Both the position numbers and the translations under genes were made by a program. A stretch of 64,000 nt of DNA, taken from NCBI GenBank assembly GCA_035549075.1, contig DASZRT010000143.1, forward strand, positions 78,890 through 142,889, given 5' to 3'. Every line of letters begins with the position of its first letter. Position 1 is the stretch's first letter. The notes under the pieces are model-generated. The model was not told the DNA's origin, did no database searches, and saw nothing but the letters and a program-made list of their open reading frames with translations. The stretch is from DASZFV01 sp035549075. GTDB taxonomy: Bacteria; Myxococcota_A; Polyangia; Fen-1088. Positions 1 to 8,895 of the stretch are shown here, piece after piece.

Positions 1-558
1 CGTGTGGCACGCGTTGCAGTCGCCGTTCGTCTGCGGCACGAGCATGGCGCGCTCGCGCCCCTGGTAGGTGACCTTCGCCGTGTAGGGCGGCACGAACATC
101 GGGTAGCGCCCCTCGGCCATGAAGTTGCCCGCCGTGTTCACCTGCGCGCCGAACAACCGCCCCGTCGCGTCGAGCACCTCCACGCGCGCCGCCGTCGGAT
201 CGCGCGGCGGCTCGAGCGGCGGACGCCCGCCGTCGGTTGGCTTCAGATCCGTGGGCCCGCCGCCGCCGTGGCAGAGGTCGGGCTCGTGCGCCGTCGCGTA
301 GACCGTCCCCGCGAAGGTGAAGATCGGCGCCGACTCGCCCATCGCCGCGTTGAAGTCGCCGTGGCACGCGTTGCACGCGCGGCCCGGCTGCATGCGCGGG
401 CTCTCGGACTCGTTCGAGTCGGAGAGGATCCCGCTCGTGCAGCCGGCGTCTACATGGGCGGCGAACGGATCGGGCCGCGTGCCGGCGGTGTTTTCGCCAC
501 CCCCGCACGCGGCGATGCCCGCGACCGCGAGCACCGCCGCGTGTCCTACCCCCCTCAC
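1..558 (-). CDS. Lipoprotein c-type cytochrome, partial (cut by window edge)
   Basis: This reading frame is open from a GTG at 558 to the left window edge, giving 186 codons with the C-terminus missing. The N-terminus is a short lipoprotein signal with the lipobox cysteine at residue 18 (IAAC). Two CxxCH heme c motifs, both CNACH, are visible at residues 62-66 and 181-185. Between them lies a stretch (around ARVEVLDATGR) resembling a small beta-sandwich regulatory-type domain. The GTG start overlaps the TGA stop of the upstream delta-60-repeat gene (GTGA at 555-558), so translation is probably coupled. It is likely a periplasmic or outer-membrane-anchored electron carrier. The partner is unknown, and further hemes may lie outside the window. 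Confidence 0.75.
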   Translation of the reverse strand, partial: MRGVGHAAVLAVAGIAACGGGENTAGTRPDPFAAHVDAGCTSGILSDSNESESPRMQPGRACNACHGDFNAAMGESAPIFTFAGTVYATAHEPDLCHGGGGPTDLKPTDGGRPPLEPPRDPTAARVEVLDATGRLFGAQVNTAGNFMAEGRYPMFVPPYTAKVTYQGRERAMLVPQTNGDCNACHT

Positions 559-2051
559 GGAACCGGCAACAGCAGGATGGAGGCGTCGTCGTGCGCCGTC
601 GCCGGCGTCGGCATCGTACCCACGCCCTTGATGCCGGCGAACGCGAGCGTCTTGCCGCCGGGCGCGAGCGCGACCGACCACAAGAAGTCGGCCGGGCCGC
701 CGAGGTCGAACAGCTCGAAGCCGTTCGACGAGAACGTCGGGTCGGGTTTGCCGTCGGGCGTGAGGAGCACGACGACGCCATCGACGTTCGCCGACGTCGG
801 ACGCCCACCGCCCGTGAGGACGACGCGCCGATCGGGCAGCACGACCAGCTTGCGCGAGTTGTCGCCGAAGCCGCCGACGTCGATGCGCACGTAGCCGTTC
901 GTGCCCCACGTCGGATCGAGCACGCCCTCCGACGACAAGCGCAGCGACAAGAGGTCCGTGGTCTCGGTGTCGAGCGAGCGGCCGTAGCCGGTCGTCACGA
1001 GGTGATACGTCGTCGCGGGCGCCGCGTCGGGTTGCACGACGGCCTGGTACGTCTCCGTCTGCTCGGCGAGCACGGTCGTGCTGAACACGCCCGCCGTCGC
1101 GAAGGTCGTGTCGAGCACGCCCGCGTCGGTGACCTTGTAGAGCGCGGGGCGCGTGTCGCCGCCCGGCAGCGGCTGGTAGCCGGCGCCGATGATGCCGTCG
1201 GTGCCGGGGAGGATCGTCGCGTTGCGCGGGCTCGCGTTGTTGCTCGCGCCGTTCGCGAGCGTGTCGAGGTTGAAGACGCCGTTGGTCGCGAAGGTCGTGT
1301 CGCGCGCGCCGTCGGCCGTGAGGCGCATGAGCGCGAAGTCGGTGTCGGTGCCGCGCGTGCTCACCTGGCCGCCGTGCACGACGAGGCGATCGTCGTCGTA
1401 GCGCGCGAGGCCCCACGCGCTGTCGGTGAGGAACGTCGTGCCGACGAGGACGCCCGTCGACAAGTCGAACAGCGCGATGCCGTCGGCGCCGAAGGTCGTG
1501 TCCTTCGTGCCGTCGGCGTTGAAGCGCGCGACGGCGATGTCGCGATCGCGCGCGTCGGCGGCGGCCGCGTGCTCGACCGTGCAGGCGACGACGATCTTGC
1601 CCGTCGACTGTACGACGATGTTGCGGCACAGCTCGCCGTTCGTTCCGTTCGCGAGGTTGCGGACGACGAGGCCGCCCGTGCCGAACGTCGTATCGAGCGC
1701 GCCCGCAGGCGTCAGCTTCGCGACGACCGTGGCGACGTCGGCCTTCGCATCATTCGAGCTCGCGACCTGGCCGACGGCGTAGAGGTGCCCCGCAGCGTCG
1801 TAGGTGATGCCGTAGTAGCGACCCGGCCCCGTCGGCGAGAGCGAGATCGTGATCGGCGCCGGCGTGCCCGTCGTGCCGCCTGTGCCGGCCGAGCCGCCCG
1901 CCGCCGTCTGACCCCCGGTCCCGGTCGAGCCGCCGCTGCCGGTCTGCCCAGGCGGACTCGGCATCGACGATCCGCAGCCGCCCGTCACGAGAAGCGCCGC
2001 CGCCAACGTCGCCACCGCGATCTTGAAATTGAATGTCGTTATCAATTGCAT
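555..2051 (-). CDS. Delta-60 repeat (DUF5122) beta-propeller lipoprotein
   Basis: This is a 498-residue secreted lipoprotein. The signal segment ends at a lipobox-like GGC with the cysteine at residue 26, followed by a Gly/Ser/Thr linker to about residue 65. The rest contains at least six copies of the delta-60 repeat signature, in forms such as LDTTFGTGG, KDTTFGADG, RDTTFATNG, LDTTFATAG, LDPTWGTNG and PDPTFSSNG. These repeats are known from proteins predicted to fold as beta-propellers. No catalytic motif is evident, so a binding or surface role is inferred. The ATG at 2051 follows a GAGGA ribosome site. The stop overlaps the GTG start of the cytochrome downstream. The upstream region is unusually AT-rich. 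Confidence 0.85.
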   Translation of the reverse strand: MQLITTFNFKIAVATLAAALLVTGGCGSSMPSPPGQTGSGGSTGTGGQTAAGGSAGTGGTTGTPAPITISLSPTGPGRYYGITYDAAGHLYAVGQVASSNDAKADVATVVAKLTPAGALDTTFGTGGLVVRNLANGTNGELCRNIVVQSTGKIVVACTVEHAAAADARDRDIAVARFNADGTKDTTFGADGIALFDLSTGVLVGTTFLTDSAWGLARYDDDRLVVHGGQVSTRGTDTDFALMRLTADGARDTTFATNGVFNLDTLANGASNNASPRNATILPGTDGIIGAGYQPLPGGDTRPALYKVTDAGVLDTTFATAGVFSTTVLAEQTETYQAVVQPDAAPATTYHLVTTGYGRSLDTETTDLLSLRLSSEGVLDPTWGTNGYVRIDVGGFGDNSRKLVVLPDRRVVLTGGGRPTSANVDGVVVLLTPDGKPDPTFSSNGFELFDLGGPADFLWSVALAPGGKTLAFAGIKGVGTMPTPATAHDDASILLLPVP

Positions 2052-2186
2052 GGCGATCCTCTTCGCACATTATGAATTTGAAAATCAAGATCATTCTCAT
2101 CTGTGCCCCGAACCTCGGGGTGCGGGCGCGGCATCTCACACCGACGTGGGCGCGAAGGGCGCGCCCAGGAGAGAGAGACAGACGCC
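2052..2186. promoter_or_regulatory. AT-rich divergent promoter region with Fur-box-like site
   Basis: This divergent region lies between the delta-60-repeat gene (minus) and pirin (plus). Bases from about 2060 to 2100 are strikingly AT-rich for this genome. A CATAAT hexamer on the minus strand is a possible -10 element. Bases 2080-2098 match the classical 19-bp Fur box consensus at 14 of 19 positions by eye. This is suggestive only, because no iron gene is adjacent. Confidence 0.3.
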
Positions 2187-3080
2187 ATGACCACCGCAAG
2201 GACCGTGAGACCCGTTCGTAAGCTCGTGACCGCTCACTCACAGACCGAGGGAGGCGGCTTCGTCGTGCGCCGCCCGCTGCCGACCGCCGGCCTCGAGGCC
2301 GCCGACCCGTTCCTCCTCATCGACGAGATGGGCCCCGTGAACTACGCGCCCGGCGAAGCGATCGGCGCTCCCGATCACCCGCACCGCGGCTTCGAGACCG
2401 TCACCTACGTCCTCGACGGCGAGATGGAGCACGAGGACTCGGCCGGCCACCGCGGCGTCATCGGCCCCGGCGACGTGCAGTGGATGACGGCGGGCGCGGG
2501 CATCATCCACTCGGAGATGCCGACGGCGCGCGTGCGCAAGAACGGCGGCAGGGCCCACGGCTTCCAGATCTGGGTCAACTTGCCGGCGCGCTTGAAGATG
2601 ACGCAGCCGCGGTACCAAGAGCTCCCGGCGGCGCGCATCCCAACGGCGGCGACGCCCGACGGCCTCGCGCGCGTGCGGCTCGTCGCGGGCGAGGCACTGG
2701 GCGTGCGCGCCGCGATCGAGACGCACACGCCGATCGTCTACCAAGACTGGTCGCTCGACGACGGCGCCGACGTCACGCTGCCGCTCGGCGCCGATCACCG
2801 CGTGCTCGTCTACGTCTTCGAGGGCGCCGTGCGTGTCGCCGACGACGGACGCGACGTCACGAGCGGCCAGCTCGCGATCCTCGGCGACGGCGACGCGGTT
2901 CGCCTGCGCGGCGCGCCCGGTGGCGGCCGGCTCTTGCTGCTCGCGGGCGTTCCGCTCAACGAGCCGGTCGCGCGTTACGGCCCGTTCGTCATGAACACGC
3001 GCGCCGAGCTCGAGACGGCGTTCCGCGACTACCAGACGGGACGCATGGGAGAGATCACGCGGACGGCGCGCGTCGGCTGA
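2187..3080 (+). CDS. Pirin family protein
   Basis: This is a 297-residue bicupin of the pirin family. The family's metal site is intact: H64 and H66 in DHPHRGFET, then H108 and E110 in GIIHSEMP. The pirin C-terminal cupin follows from about residue 175. Known bacterial pirins bind iron and act either as quercetinase-like dioxygenases or as regulators of metabolic enzymes and redox responses. Which applies here cannot be told from sequence. I chose the ATG at 2187 because the frame upstream (from 2103) is Arg-rich and unlike pirins, and a purine-rich GGAGAGAGA lies just before it. The gene is monocistronic and convergent with the methyltransferase at 3090. Confidence 0.9.
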   Translation: MTTARTVRPVRKLVTAHSQTEGGGFVVRRPLPTAGLEAADPFLLIDEMGPVNYAPGEAIGAPDHPHRGFETVTYVLDGEMEHEDSAGHRGVIGPGDVQWMTAGAGIIHSEMPTARVRKNGGRAHGFQIWVNLPARLKMTQPRYQELPAARIPTAATPDGLARVRLVAGEALGVRAAIETHTPIVYQDWSLDDGADVTLPLGADHRVLVYVFEGAVRVADDGRDVTSGQLAILGDGDAVRLRGAPGGGRLLLLAGVPLNEPVARYGPFVMNTRAELETAFRDYQTGRMGEITRTARVG

Positions 3081-3089
3081 TCAAGCTGC

Positions 3090-3938
3090 TCAAGCCGAGG
3101 CCACGTTCTCGAGACGGACGAGCCCGAACCACACGGCGGTCCCCAGCCGGCGTGGGTCGGGCTCGATCCACGCCGCCGGGAGCAGCGGGAGCGGCAGCCG
3201 CCGAAAGCGGCGCGCCGCGCGCGCGATCGAGTGAACCTCGACGAGGCGCCAGCCGAGCGCCTCGAAGAAGGCAACGCCCTCGGACGGCGCGAAGCCGAGC
3301 ATCGGGGCGGCGCGGTGGCCGCGCATCTTCTTGATGCGCGCGAGCGCGCCCGGCGAGAAGAGGTCGAAGCCCCACCAGCGCAGCGACGGCACGGCGGCGA
3401 GATCGCGCCCGAGCCCGCTCACGACGGCGGCGTCGAGGTAGCCGAGCAAACCTTCGGTCACGACGAGCGTGCGTTTGGCGCCCTCGCTCGCGCGCGCGAG
3501 AAACGCGCGGCGCGCACCCTCGTCGGCGAGGTCGACGCGCTCGCGTACGAGCGCGCAGGCGGGCGTTTCGCCCGCGAGCAGCCGTTCCTTCTCGTCGATG
3601 AGCGCCGGCAGATCGGCTTCGAACCACGAAAACTTCGGCGGCAGCGGCAGGCGATAGGGGCGCGTGTCGAAGCCGCACGCGAGGTTGACGACGCGATCGC
3701 AGCCGTCGGCGACGCAGGTCGCGATGAGATCGTCGAGCAGCTTCGTGCGCGCGACGATCGACCAGCCGCTGCGCAGCGCGCGCGGCGACGACGCGAGGAT
3801 CGCGCGGCCCTGTTCGCCCGCGAGGCGCGCCGCGAGCGGATCGCGGAAGATCGCATCGGGCCGCGCGCTCTCGTCGGCGCGGTACTGCGCGACCCAACGG
3901 GCCGTGTCCGAGACGGTCGAGACGAGCGCGTCGGCCAT
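3090..3938 (-). CDS. Class I SAM-dependent methyltransferase (LCM/PPM-like family)
   Basis: This 282-residue protein matches the leucine carboxyl methyltransferase-like family (PF04072 type). The N-terminal helix carries the family signature around SVTDTARWVAQYR-like residues 8-20. Motif I for SAM binding is VVNLACGFDTRPYR at residues 83-96, and a TEGLLGYL motif follows in the middle. Family members methylate small molecules, often in secondary metabolism, and the substrate here is unknown. It is cytoplasmic, with no signal peptide. It converges with pirin and diverges from the EamA transporter, with only about 36 bp between the two start codons. The overlapping open frame 3055-3954 is a shadow. 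Confidence 0.85.
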   Translation of the reverse strand: MADALVSTVSDTARWVAQYRADESARPDAIFRDPLAARLAGEQGRAILASSPRALRSGWSIVARTKLLDDLIATCVADGCDRVVNLACGFDTRPYRLPLPPKFSWFEADLPALIDEKERLLAGETPACALVRERVDLADEGARRAFLARASEGAKRTLVVTEGLLGYLDAAVVSGLGRDLAAVPSLRWWGFDLFSPGALARIKKMRGHRAAPMLGFAPSEGVAFFEALGWRLVEVHSIARAARRFRRLPLPLLPAAWIEPDPRRLGTAVWFGLVRLENVASA

Positions 3939-3974
3939 GCACGAGATCTAGCACCGACGCGCTACAGTGCGCGC

Positions 3975-4862
3975 GTGACGTCGCCCGCCACGCCCTCGAA
4001 CGACGCGCGCCCGTGGCTCGCGTTCGGGGCGTGCGGCGCGATTTGGGGCAGCACGTTCCTCGTGATCTCGATCGGCAACGACGCGCTCGCGCCGCTGTGG
4101 GCGGCGACGCTGCGGCTCGTGCTCGCGGCGGCGCTGCTGACGGCGTGGATGTGGGCGCGCGGGCAGTCGCTGCCGCGCGGGGCGGCGCTGCGCGCGGCGC
4201 TCGGCTACGGCGTCGCTCAGTTCGGCGTGAACTTTCCGCTGCTGTACTGGGGCGAGGCGCGCGTGCCGTCGGGGCTGTCGGCCGTCGTCTACGCGACGAT
4301 CCCGCTGACGAGCGCGCTCATGACGCGCGCCCTCGGCATGGAGCGCCTCACGCCCGCGAAGCTCGGAGGTGCGCTCGTCGCGTTCGCGGGCGTCGCGCTG
4401 CTGTTCTCGTCGAGCTTTCACGCGCACATTCCCGCCTCGGGCTTGCTGGCGATCTTCGCGGGCGCCACGGCGGCCGGGGTCGGCACGATCGCGCTCAAGC
4501 GCGGGCCCCGGCAGGACCCGTTCGCCGCCAACGCCGTCGGCAGCGCCGCGGGCGCCGTCATCGCGGGCCTCGCGAGCGTCGCGCTCGGCGAGGCGCACGC
4601 GCTGCCGACGACGTTCGCCGCCGCGTGGCCGCTCGTCTACCTCACGATCGCCGGCTCGCTGGGTGCCTACGTGCTCATGTCGTGGCTCGTGGGCCAGTGG
4701 CCGGTCACGCGCACGGCGTACGTCACCGTGATCGTTCCGGTGATCGCGCTCGTCCTCGGGGCCGTCGTGCGCGGCGAGCACCTGCCCGCCGCGACGGCCG
4801 CCGGCGCCGCGCTCGTCCTCGCGGGGTTGATTCTAGGGATGCGCCCCGCGAAGACCGCTTAG
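3975..4862 (+). CDS. EamA/DMT family transporter
   Basis: This 295-residue polytopic inner-membrane protein consists of two EamA repeats, about ten hydrophobic helices in all. It begins with the typical motif GAIWGSTFLVI near the N-terminus, and the second repeat starts around residue 150. Family members export or import amino acids and other metabolites, and the substrate cannot be assigned. I chose the GTG at 3975: it gives the usual family length, whereas the longer frame from 3231 is antisense shadow of the methyltransferase. The TAG stop (4860-4862) overlaps the stop of the convergent protease gene at 4859 by 4 bp, leaving no room for a separate terminator. Confidence 0.88.
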   Translation: MTSPATPSNDARPWLAFGACGAIWGSTFLVISIGNDALAPLWAATLRLVLAAALLTAWMWARGQSLPRGAALRAALGYGVAQFGVNFPLLYWGEARVPSGLSAVVYATIPLTSALMTRALGMERLTPAKLGGALVAFAGVALLFSSSFHAHIPASGLLAIFAGATAAGVGTIALKRGPRQDPFAANAVGSAAGAVIAGLASVALGEAHALPTTFAAAWPLVYLTIAGSLGAYVLMSWLVGQWPVTRTAYVTVIVPVIALVLGAVVRGEHLPAATAAGAALVLAGLILGMRPAKTA

Positions 4863-6433
4863 CGCCGCCGCCGCACGAACGCGAGCGCGAGGAGCGACAG
4901 CGCACTCGCGAGCGGCGACATCGGGCCGCCGCCGACGTCGCACGAGCAGCCGCCTTTCGAGCCGCCACCGCCAGCCGTCGTGTCGCCGCCCGCGCCGGTC
5001 GTCGCATCGCCGCCCGCTCCACCGGTCGCGCCCGTCGTGCCGCCGGTCGCCGCGCCCGTCGAGCCTCCCGTCGCACCTGTCGTACCGCCCGTCGTCGTGC
5101 CGCCGCCGCTGCACGGCGCGCCTTGGCAGCCGGCCTCGCACGTGATGAGCGCCGCGTAGGCCGAGTCGACGCGGCACGATATCGACGACTGCGTGAGACA
5201 GCTCGAGCAGATCGGATCGTTGGCGCACGTCGACGCCTGCGAGCAGCACGTGCCGGTGATGCACGAGTTGCACGCGGCCACCGCGTTCGTGACGCCGCCG
5301 CACTTCGTGCTCACGGGCGGCGTCGTCGTGCCCGCGAGGTACGAGGAGCACGCCGAGTCGGTCGAGCAAGGCGACGCGCAGCTCGTGCACTGACACTTCG
5401 CGAGCGCGTCGTAAGCCGCGGCGCCCGACGGGTTCTTGCTCGTGCAGCTCTGCACGCACGCCGACGTCGTGCACGCGTCGGCGCACGTGAGGAACTGGCC
5501 GCACGCCGTCTGCGCCGTGCCGCAGGCGTCGGCCTGCGTCGTGCACGTGTTGCCGGGCGACACGGCCGCCGACGTGCACTCGTCGCAGTTCAGCACGAGC
5601 GGCGTGCCGTTGATGAACGACGTGATGAACGAATTGAGCGGCGACACGCGCACGCTGACGCCGATCTGCATGCAGCTCTGGTCGCCGTACGACGTCACGC
5701 CGCCGACGCGCAGGCCGTTCGCCGTCATGACGAGCGCCGGGCCGCCCGAATCGCCCGAGCACGCGCCCTTGATGTCGGTCTGGTTGTATTCGAACTGGTG
5801 GTCGGAGATCGTCTCGATCGTGCGCGCGACCTCGCGGCGCTGCGAGTTGTCCTTGTTCGTCTCGGTCTCGCCGTAGCCGACGAGCGTGAACGCCGAGCCC
5901 GTCGTGAGCTTGTCTTCGGCGGGCGCCATCGCCGGGATCGTCGGCATCGCGTTCGTCGCGCCCACGAAGCGCACGAGCGCCATGTCGTAGAAGCTGTTGA
6001 CCGTGCCGTCGTAGCTCGGGTGCACCTGCACGGCCGAGACGTCGAAGTACTGGTTCGACGCGATGGCCGTCTGCCAGTCGTTGCCGGGGATGACGAAGAG
6101 ATCAGCCGGCGACGCGACCTTCACGGGCTGCGACACCATCCCGTTGGCCGTGGCGACGACGCAGTGACCGGCCGTCATCAAGATGCCCGACGAGCCCTGC
6201 TTCGCGATGACGGTGCCCGTACACGCCGCCGAGCTCGAGGTGCCCATCTGGTGGATGAGCGCCATGACGGCGGTGTCGGTCGTGTCGGCGGCGCCGCCGA
6301 GGATCGGCGCCTGCTGTTCCCCGACGTTCCCGACGTCGGTTGCGCCAGGCGCACACGCGGCGAAACCAGAACAGACGAATGCCAAAGCGATGCGCACGCG
6401 GGGGGGCCGGCCCATGCCCGAATACTGTCTCAC
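4859..6433 (-). CDS. Secreted trypsin-like (S1) serine protease with Cys-rich repeats and MYXO-CTERM-like tail
   Basis: This 524-residue exported protein carries a complete S1 catalytic triad: His90 in TAGHC, Asp150 in YDMALVRF and Ser229 in GDSGGP. An ILGG at residues 44-47 after a short propeptide looks like the usual zymogen-activation N-terminus. Residues from about 270 to 430 are Cys-rich repeats, followed by a Gly/Thr linker. The C-terminus has a Cys-x-Cys (CSC), a hydrophobic helix and an RRRR tail, as in MYXO-CTERM surface-sorting domains. It is therefore likely processed and displayed on the cell surface. ATG 6433 and ATG 6415 (MGRPPRV) are both possible starts. The target is unknown; extracellular proteolysis in predation or nutrition is an inference. 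Confidence 0.88.
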   Translation of the reverse strand: MRQYSGMGRPPRVRIALAFVCSGFAACAPGATDVGNVGEQQAPILGGAADTTDTAVMALIHQMGTSSSAACTGTVIAKQGSSGILMTAGHCVVATANGMVSQPVKVASPADLFVIPGNDWQTAIASNQYFDVSAVQVHPSYDGTVNSFYDMALVRFVGATNAMPTIPAMAPAEDKLTTGSAFTLVGYGETETNKDNSQRREVARTIETISDHQFEYNQTDIKGACSGDSGGPALVMTANGLRVGGVTSYGDQSCMQIGVSVRVSPLNSFITSFINGTPLVLNCDECTSAAVSPGNTCTTQADACGTAQTACGQFLTCADACTTSACVQSCTSKNPSGAAAYDALAKCQCTSCASPCSTDSACSSYLAGTTTPPVSTKCGGVTNAVAACNSCITGTCCSQASTCANDPICSSCLTQSSISCRVDSAYAALITCEAGCQGAPCSGGGTTTGGTTGATGGSTGAATGGTTGATGGAGGDATTGAGGDTTAGGGGSKGGCSCDVGGGPMSPLASALSLLALAFVRRRR

Positions 6434-6469
6434 GCCCTCACCGCCTGCGATGCGTTTTAGCGATGACGA

Positions 6470-8854
6470 CTACATCGCCATGCGCGTCACGGCGTCGGCC
6501 CACGAAACGCCGTCGGGCACCAAGGTCAGCACCTGACCCTTCGCCGTCGGCAACGTGACCTCGGTCCCTGACATCGTGCCCGCGTCGGCGCCGTCGCGGA
6601 ACACCTGCACGGCTTGGCCGGGCCACGGGTTGACGACGACGGCGGGCAAGCCCTGCTCGCTCGCGAAGCGCACGAACTGCACGACGCCGCCCGTGATGCG
6701 GCTCGACACGAGGAACGCGCCCACGGCGCGCAGATCGCCGAAGCGCGCGTCTTGCGCCGCGGGCCAATCGGCGAACACGCGCAGCTTGCCTTGGAACGAC
6801 TGCAGCAACATCTCGCAGATCGTCGACGGCACGGTGTTCACGTTCTCGAGGCCGCCGCCGCCCGTGTGGATGTGCAGGTTCGGGTACGAGTGGCCCGTGA
6901 CCCACGCATCGAGGTGCGTGAGGATGTCCTTGGCGTCGTGGCCCACGCGCGCCGCCGCCGGATAGAACGTGTTCGTGCCGTTGTCGTCGTTCCAGCGCGC
7001 CATCTCGTCGACCATGTTGCGCGCCGTCGCGAGCGTCGTCGCGTCGCTGCCGAGGCCGATCTGGCTCGCCGGGTAGATGTGCTGGATGCCGATGGCGTTG
7101 CCGCCGTTCCAGTCGAGGCCGACCTCGGTGTAGCGGAACACGGTCTTGCCGTCTTTTTGAAACGTCGGAAACGCCGACAGGTTCGTGAGGCGGTCTTGCC
7201 ACGTCGCGCGCGAAGACGCGTCGGCGTCCAGCGCCGTGGCGACGTCGATCGTCCCTTGCAGCAAGTAGCGCACGAGCCCGAGCGACATGACGCCGTTCAT
7301 CTGCGGGTACGGGTTGCCCTCGTGCTGGGCGTCGTCGTCGATCACGTAGCGCGCGCCGTCTTTGCGCAGGTAGCCCGACCAGAACGTCGACATCTGCTTC
7401 AGCGTGTCGTAGATGCGCGCGGCGTAGGCCGCGGCGCGCGTCGCGTTCCAGTGCGCGATCATCACCGACGCCGCGAAGGCGTTGTTGAACTTCTGGTTCC
7501 ACTCGTTGGTGTCGCCGCTGCCTTTGGGCGGCGGGCCGATGTGCACGCGGTAGTACGCGCCCGTCCACCCGTTGGCCTTCGCCTGCGCGGCCGCGACCGG
7601 CGCCCAATCGATCACGGGCTGGTCGTAGCTGTCGGCGAGCTCGGGGTGGTTCGTGGGGAAGGCCGCGTAGAACGGCGCTTCGTAGTTGTAGTTGAGCGTG
7701 TAGTCGCCGTTCCAACCGGGATCGCGCATGACCCAGTTGCCCCAAAGGCCCGGCGCCTGCTCGCCCGCGCGCGACGCGCTCGCGAGCAAGTACAGCGACG
7801 CGTAGAAGAACTTCTCGAGCGTCTTGTCGGGCAGCTCGACGAACGATTTTTCGTAGAAGGCGTCCCACCACGCGACGTGCGCGGCCTCGAGCGGCGCGAG
7901 ATCCGCCGGCGCGAGGTTGGCGACGCTGGCGACGGCGCGCGTCTGGTAGCCGGCGTCGTCGCGATCGCTCATGACGCCGGTCACGAGAAACACCGGCGTG
8001 CCCGGCGTCAGCGAGAACGAGAGCGCGTCGTTCGCGATGGTGCCCTTCGCGCCCACGACGCGCGTCGCGACGCGCACCTTGCGCGTCGCCGCGCCGCCGA
8101 CGGTGTCGGCCCCGTCGGCGCGCACGTCGCGCGTGAGCACGTCGCCCGTCGCGCCGCCCGTGCTCGCGTTCGCGTTCTCGTGGCCGACGGCGAGCGACGC
8201 GCTCGCGGCGAGCGCGCCGCCGCCCGTGAGCGTCAGCTTCGTGATGAGCCGGTTTTGCGTCGTGTCGTCGGCCTGCACCCAGCTCTCGAGCGCGATCGTG
8301 CGGCCGCCCAAGCTGAAGGAGCCCGTGACGACGCCGCGCCCGATGTCCTCCGTCATCGCGTACGACGCGCCCGCGAGGTCGGGGATCGCGAGCGCGAGGC
8401 GCGCCATCGCCTTCACCTTGCCCTCGCCCAGCGACCAGAACTCGTTCTTGTGCAGGATGAACGTCATCGCGTCGACGCCGCCCAGGATCGCGACGCCGAG
8501 ATCGCCGTTGCCGAGGAGCGGCGCGTCCGTCGTCTGATCCGTGTCGACGAGCTTCGGCGGCGCCGTGAAGGTGCCTTGGTAGAGCCGCGCGCGGTTCGGC
8601 CACGCCGACGCGGGCGCGCCGCCGCCGTCGGGGATCGTCGACGGCACGTCAGGCGCGGCTTCGACGGGCGCGTCGAGCGTCGTCGTTCCCGCGGCCGCGT
8701 CGACGCCGACGGCTGTTTCGCCCGCGGCGCCGCCGGTGGCGCCAGCCGTGGCAGGCATCCCGCCCGCCGCACCATCTCCCGCGTCGACGACGGATCCCGA
8801 TTTCGCGCCGCTGCACGCCGCCAACGCCAACACGACGACGAGCGCCCTGCGCAT
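6470..8854 (-). CDS. Lipoprotein glycoside hydrolase-like protein, (alpha/alpha)6 barrel, GH95-like
   Basis: This 794-residue lipoprotein has its lipobox cysteine at residue 14 (LAAC) and a Gly/Ala-rich linker to about residue 80. Residues 112-120, PLLGNGDLG, match the start of the beta-sandwich domain of GH95 alpha-fucosidase-type and related six-hairpin enzymes. Next come a long alpha-helical-toroid region containing WNGDYTLNYNYEAPFY and NEWNQKFNNAF, and a C-terminal beta domain with VVVNPWPGQ. The general fold assignment is fairly secure. Exact family and sugar specificity are not, and I did not identify the catalytic acid. It sits in a minus-strand run 36 bp upstream of the protease and 41 bp downstream of ilvA. 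Confidence 0.65.
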   Translation of the reverse strand: MRRALVVVLALAACSGAKSGSVVDAGDGAAGGMPATAGATGGAAGETAVGVDAAAGTTTLDAPVEAAPDVPSTIPDGGGAPASAWPNRARLYQGTFTAPPKLVDTDQTTDAPLLGNGDLGVAILGGVDAMTFILHKNEFWSLGEGKVKAMARLALAIPDLAGASYAMTEDIGRGVVTGSFSLGGRTIALESWVQADDTTQNRLITKLTLTGGGALAASASLAVGHENANASTGGATGDVLTRDVRADGADTVGGAATRKVRVATRVVGAKGTIANDALSFSLTPGTPVFLVTGVMSDRDDAGYQTRAVASVANLAPADLAPLEAAHVAWWDAFYEKSFVELPDKTLEKFFYASLYLLASASRAGEQAPGLWGNWVMRDPGWNGDYTLNYNYEAPFYAAFPTNHPELADSYDQPVIDWAPVAAAQAKANGWTGAYYRVHIGPPPKGSGDTNEWNQKFNNAFAASVMIAHWNATRAAAYAARIYDTLKQMSTFWSGYLRKDGARYVIDDDAQHEGNPYPQMNGVMSLGLVRYLLQGTIDVATALDADASSRATWQDRLTNLSAFPTFQKDGKTVFRYTEVGLDWNGGNAIGIQHIYPASQIGLGSDATTLATARNMVDEMARWNDDNGTNTFYPAAARVGHDAKDILTHLDAWVTGHSYPNLHIHTGGGGLENVNTVPSTICEMLLQSFQGKLRVFADWPAAQDARFGDLRAVGAFLVSSRITGGVVQFVRFASEQGLPAVVVNPWPGQAVQVFRDGADAGTMSGTEVTLPTAKGQVLTLVPDGVSWADAVTRMAM

Positions 8855-8895
8855 GTGGCCCTAGACGACCCACAGCCTCGGGCCAGGCAGGGAAT

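Noticed and set aside
1..894. 296-residue plus frame at the left edge
   Set aside because: It is the antisense of the heme lipoprotein, whose CNACH motifs and GTGA coupling support the minus strand.
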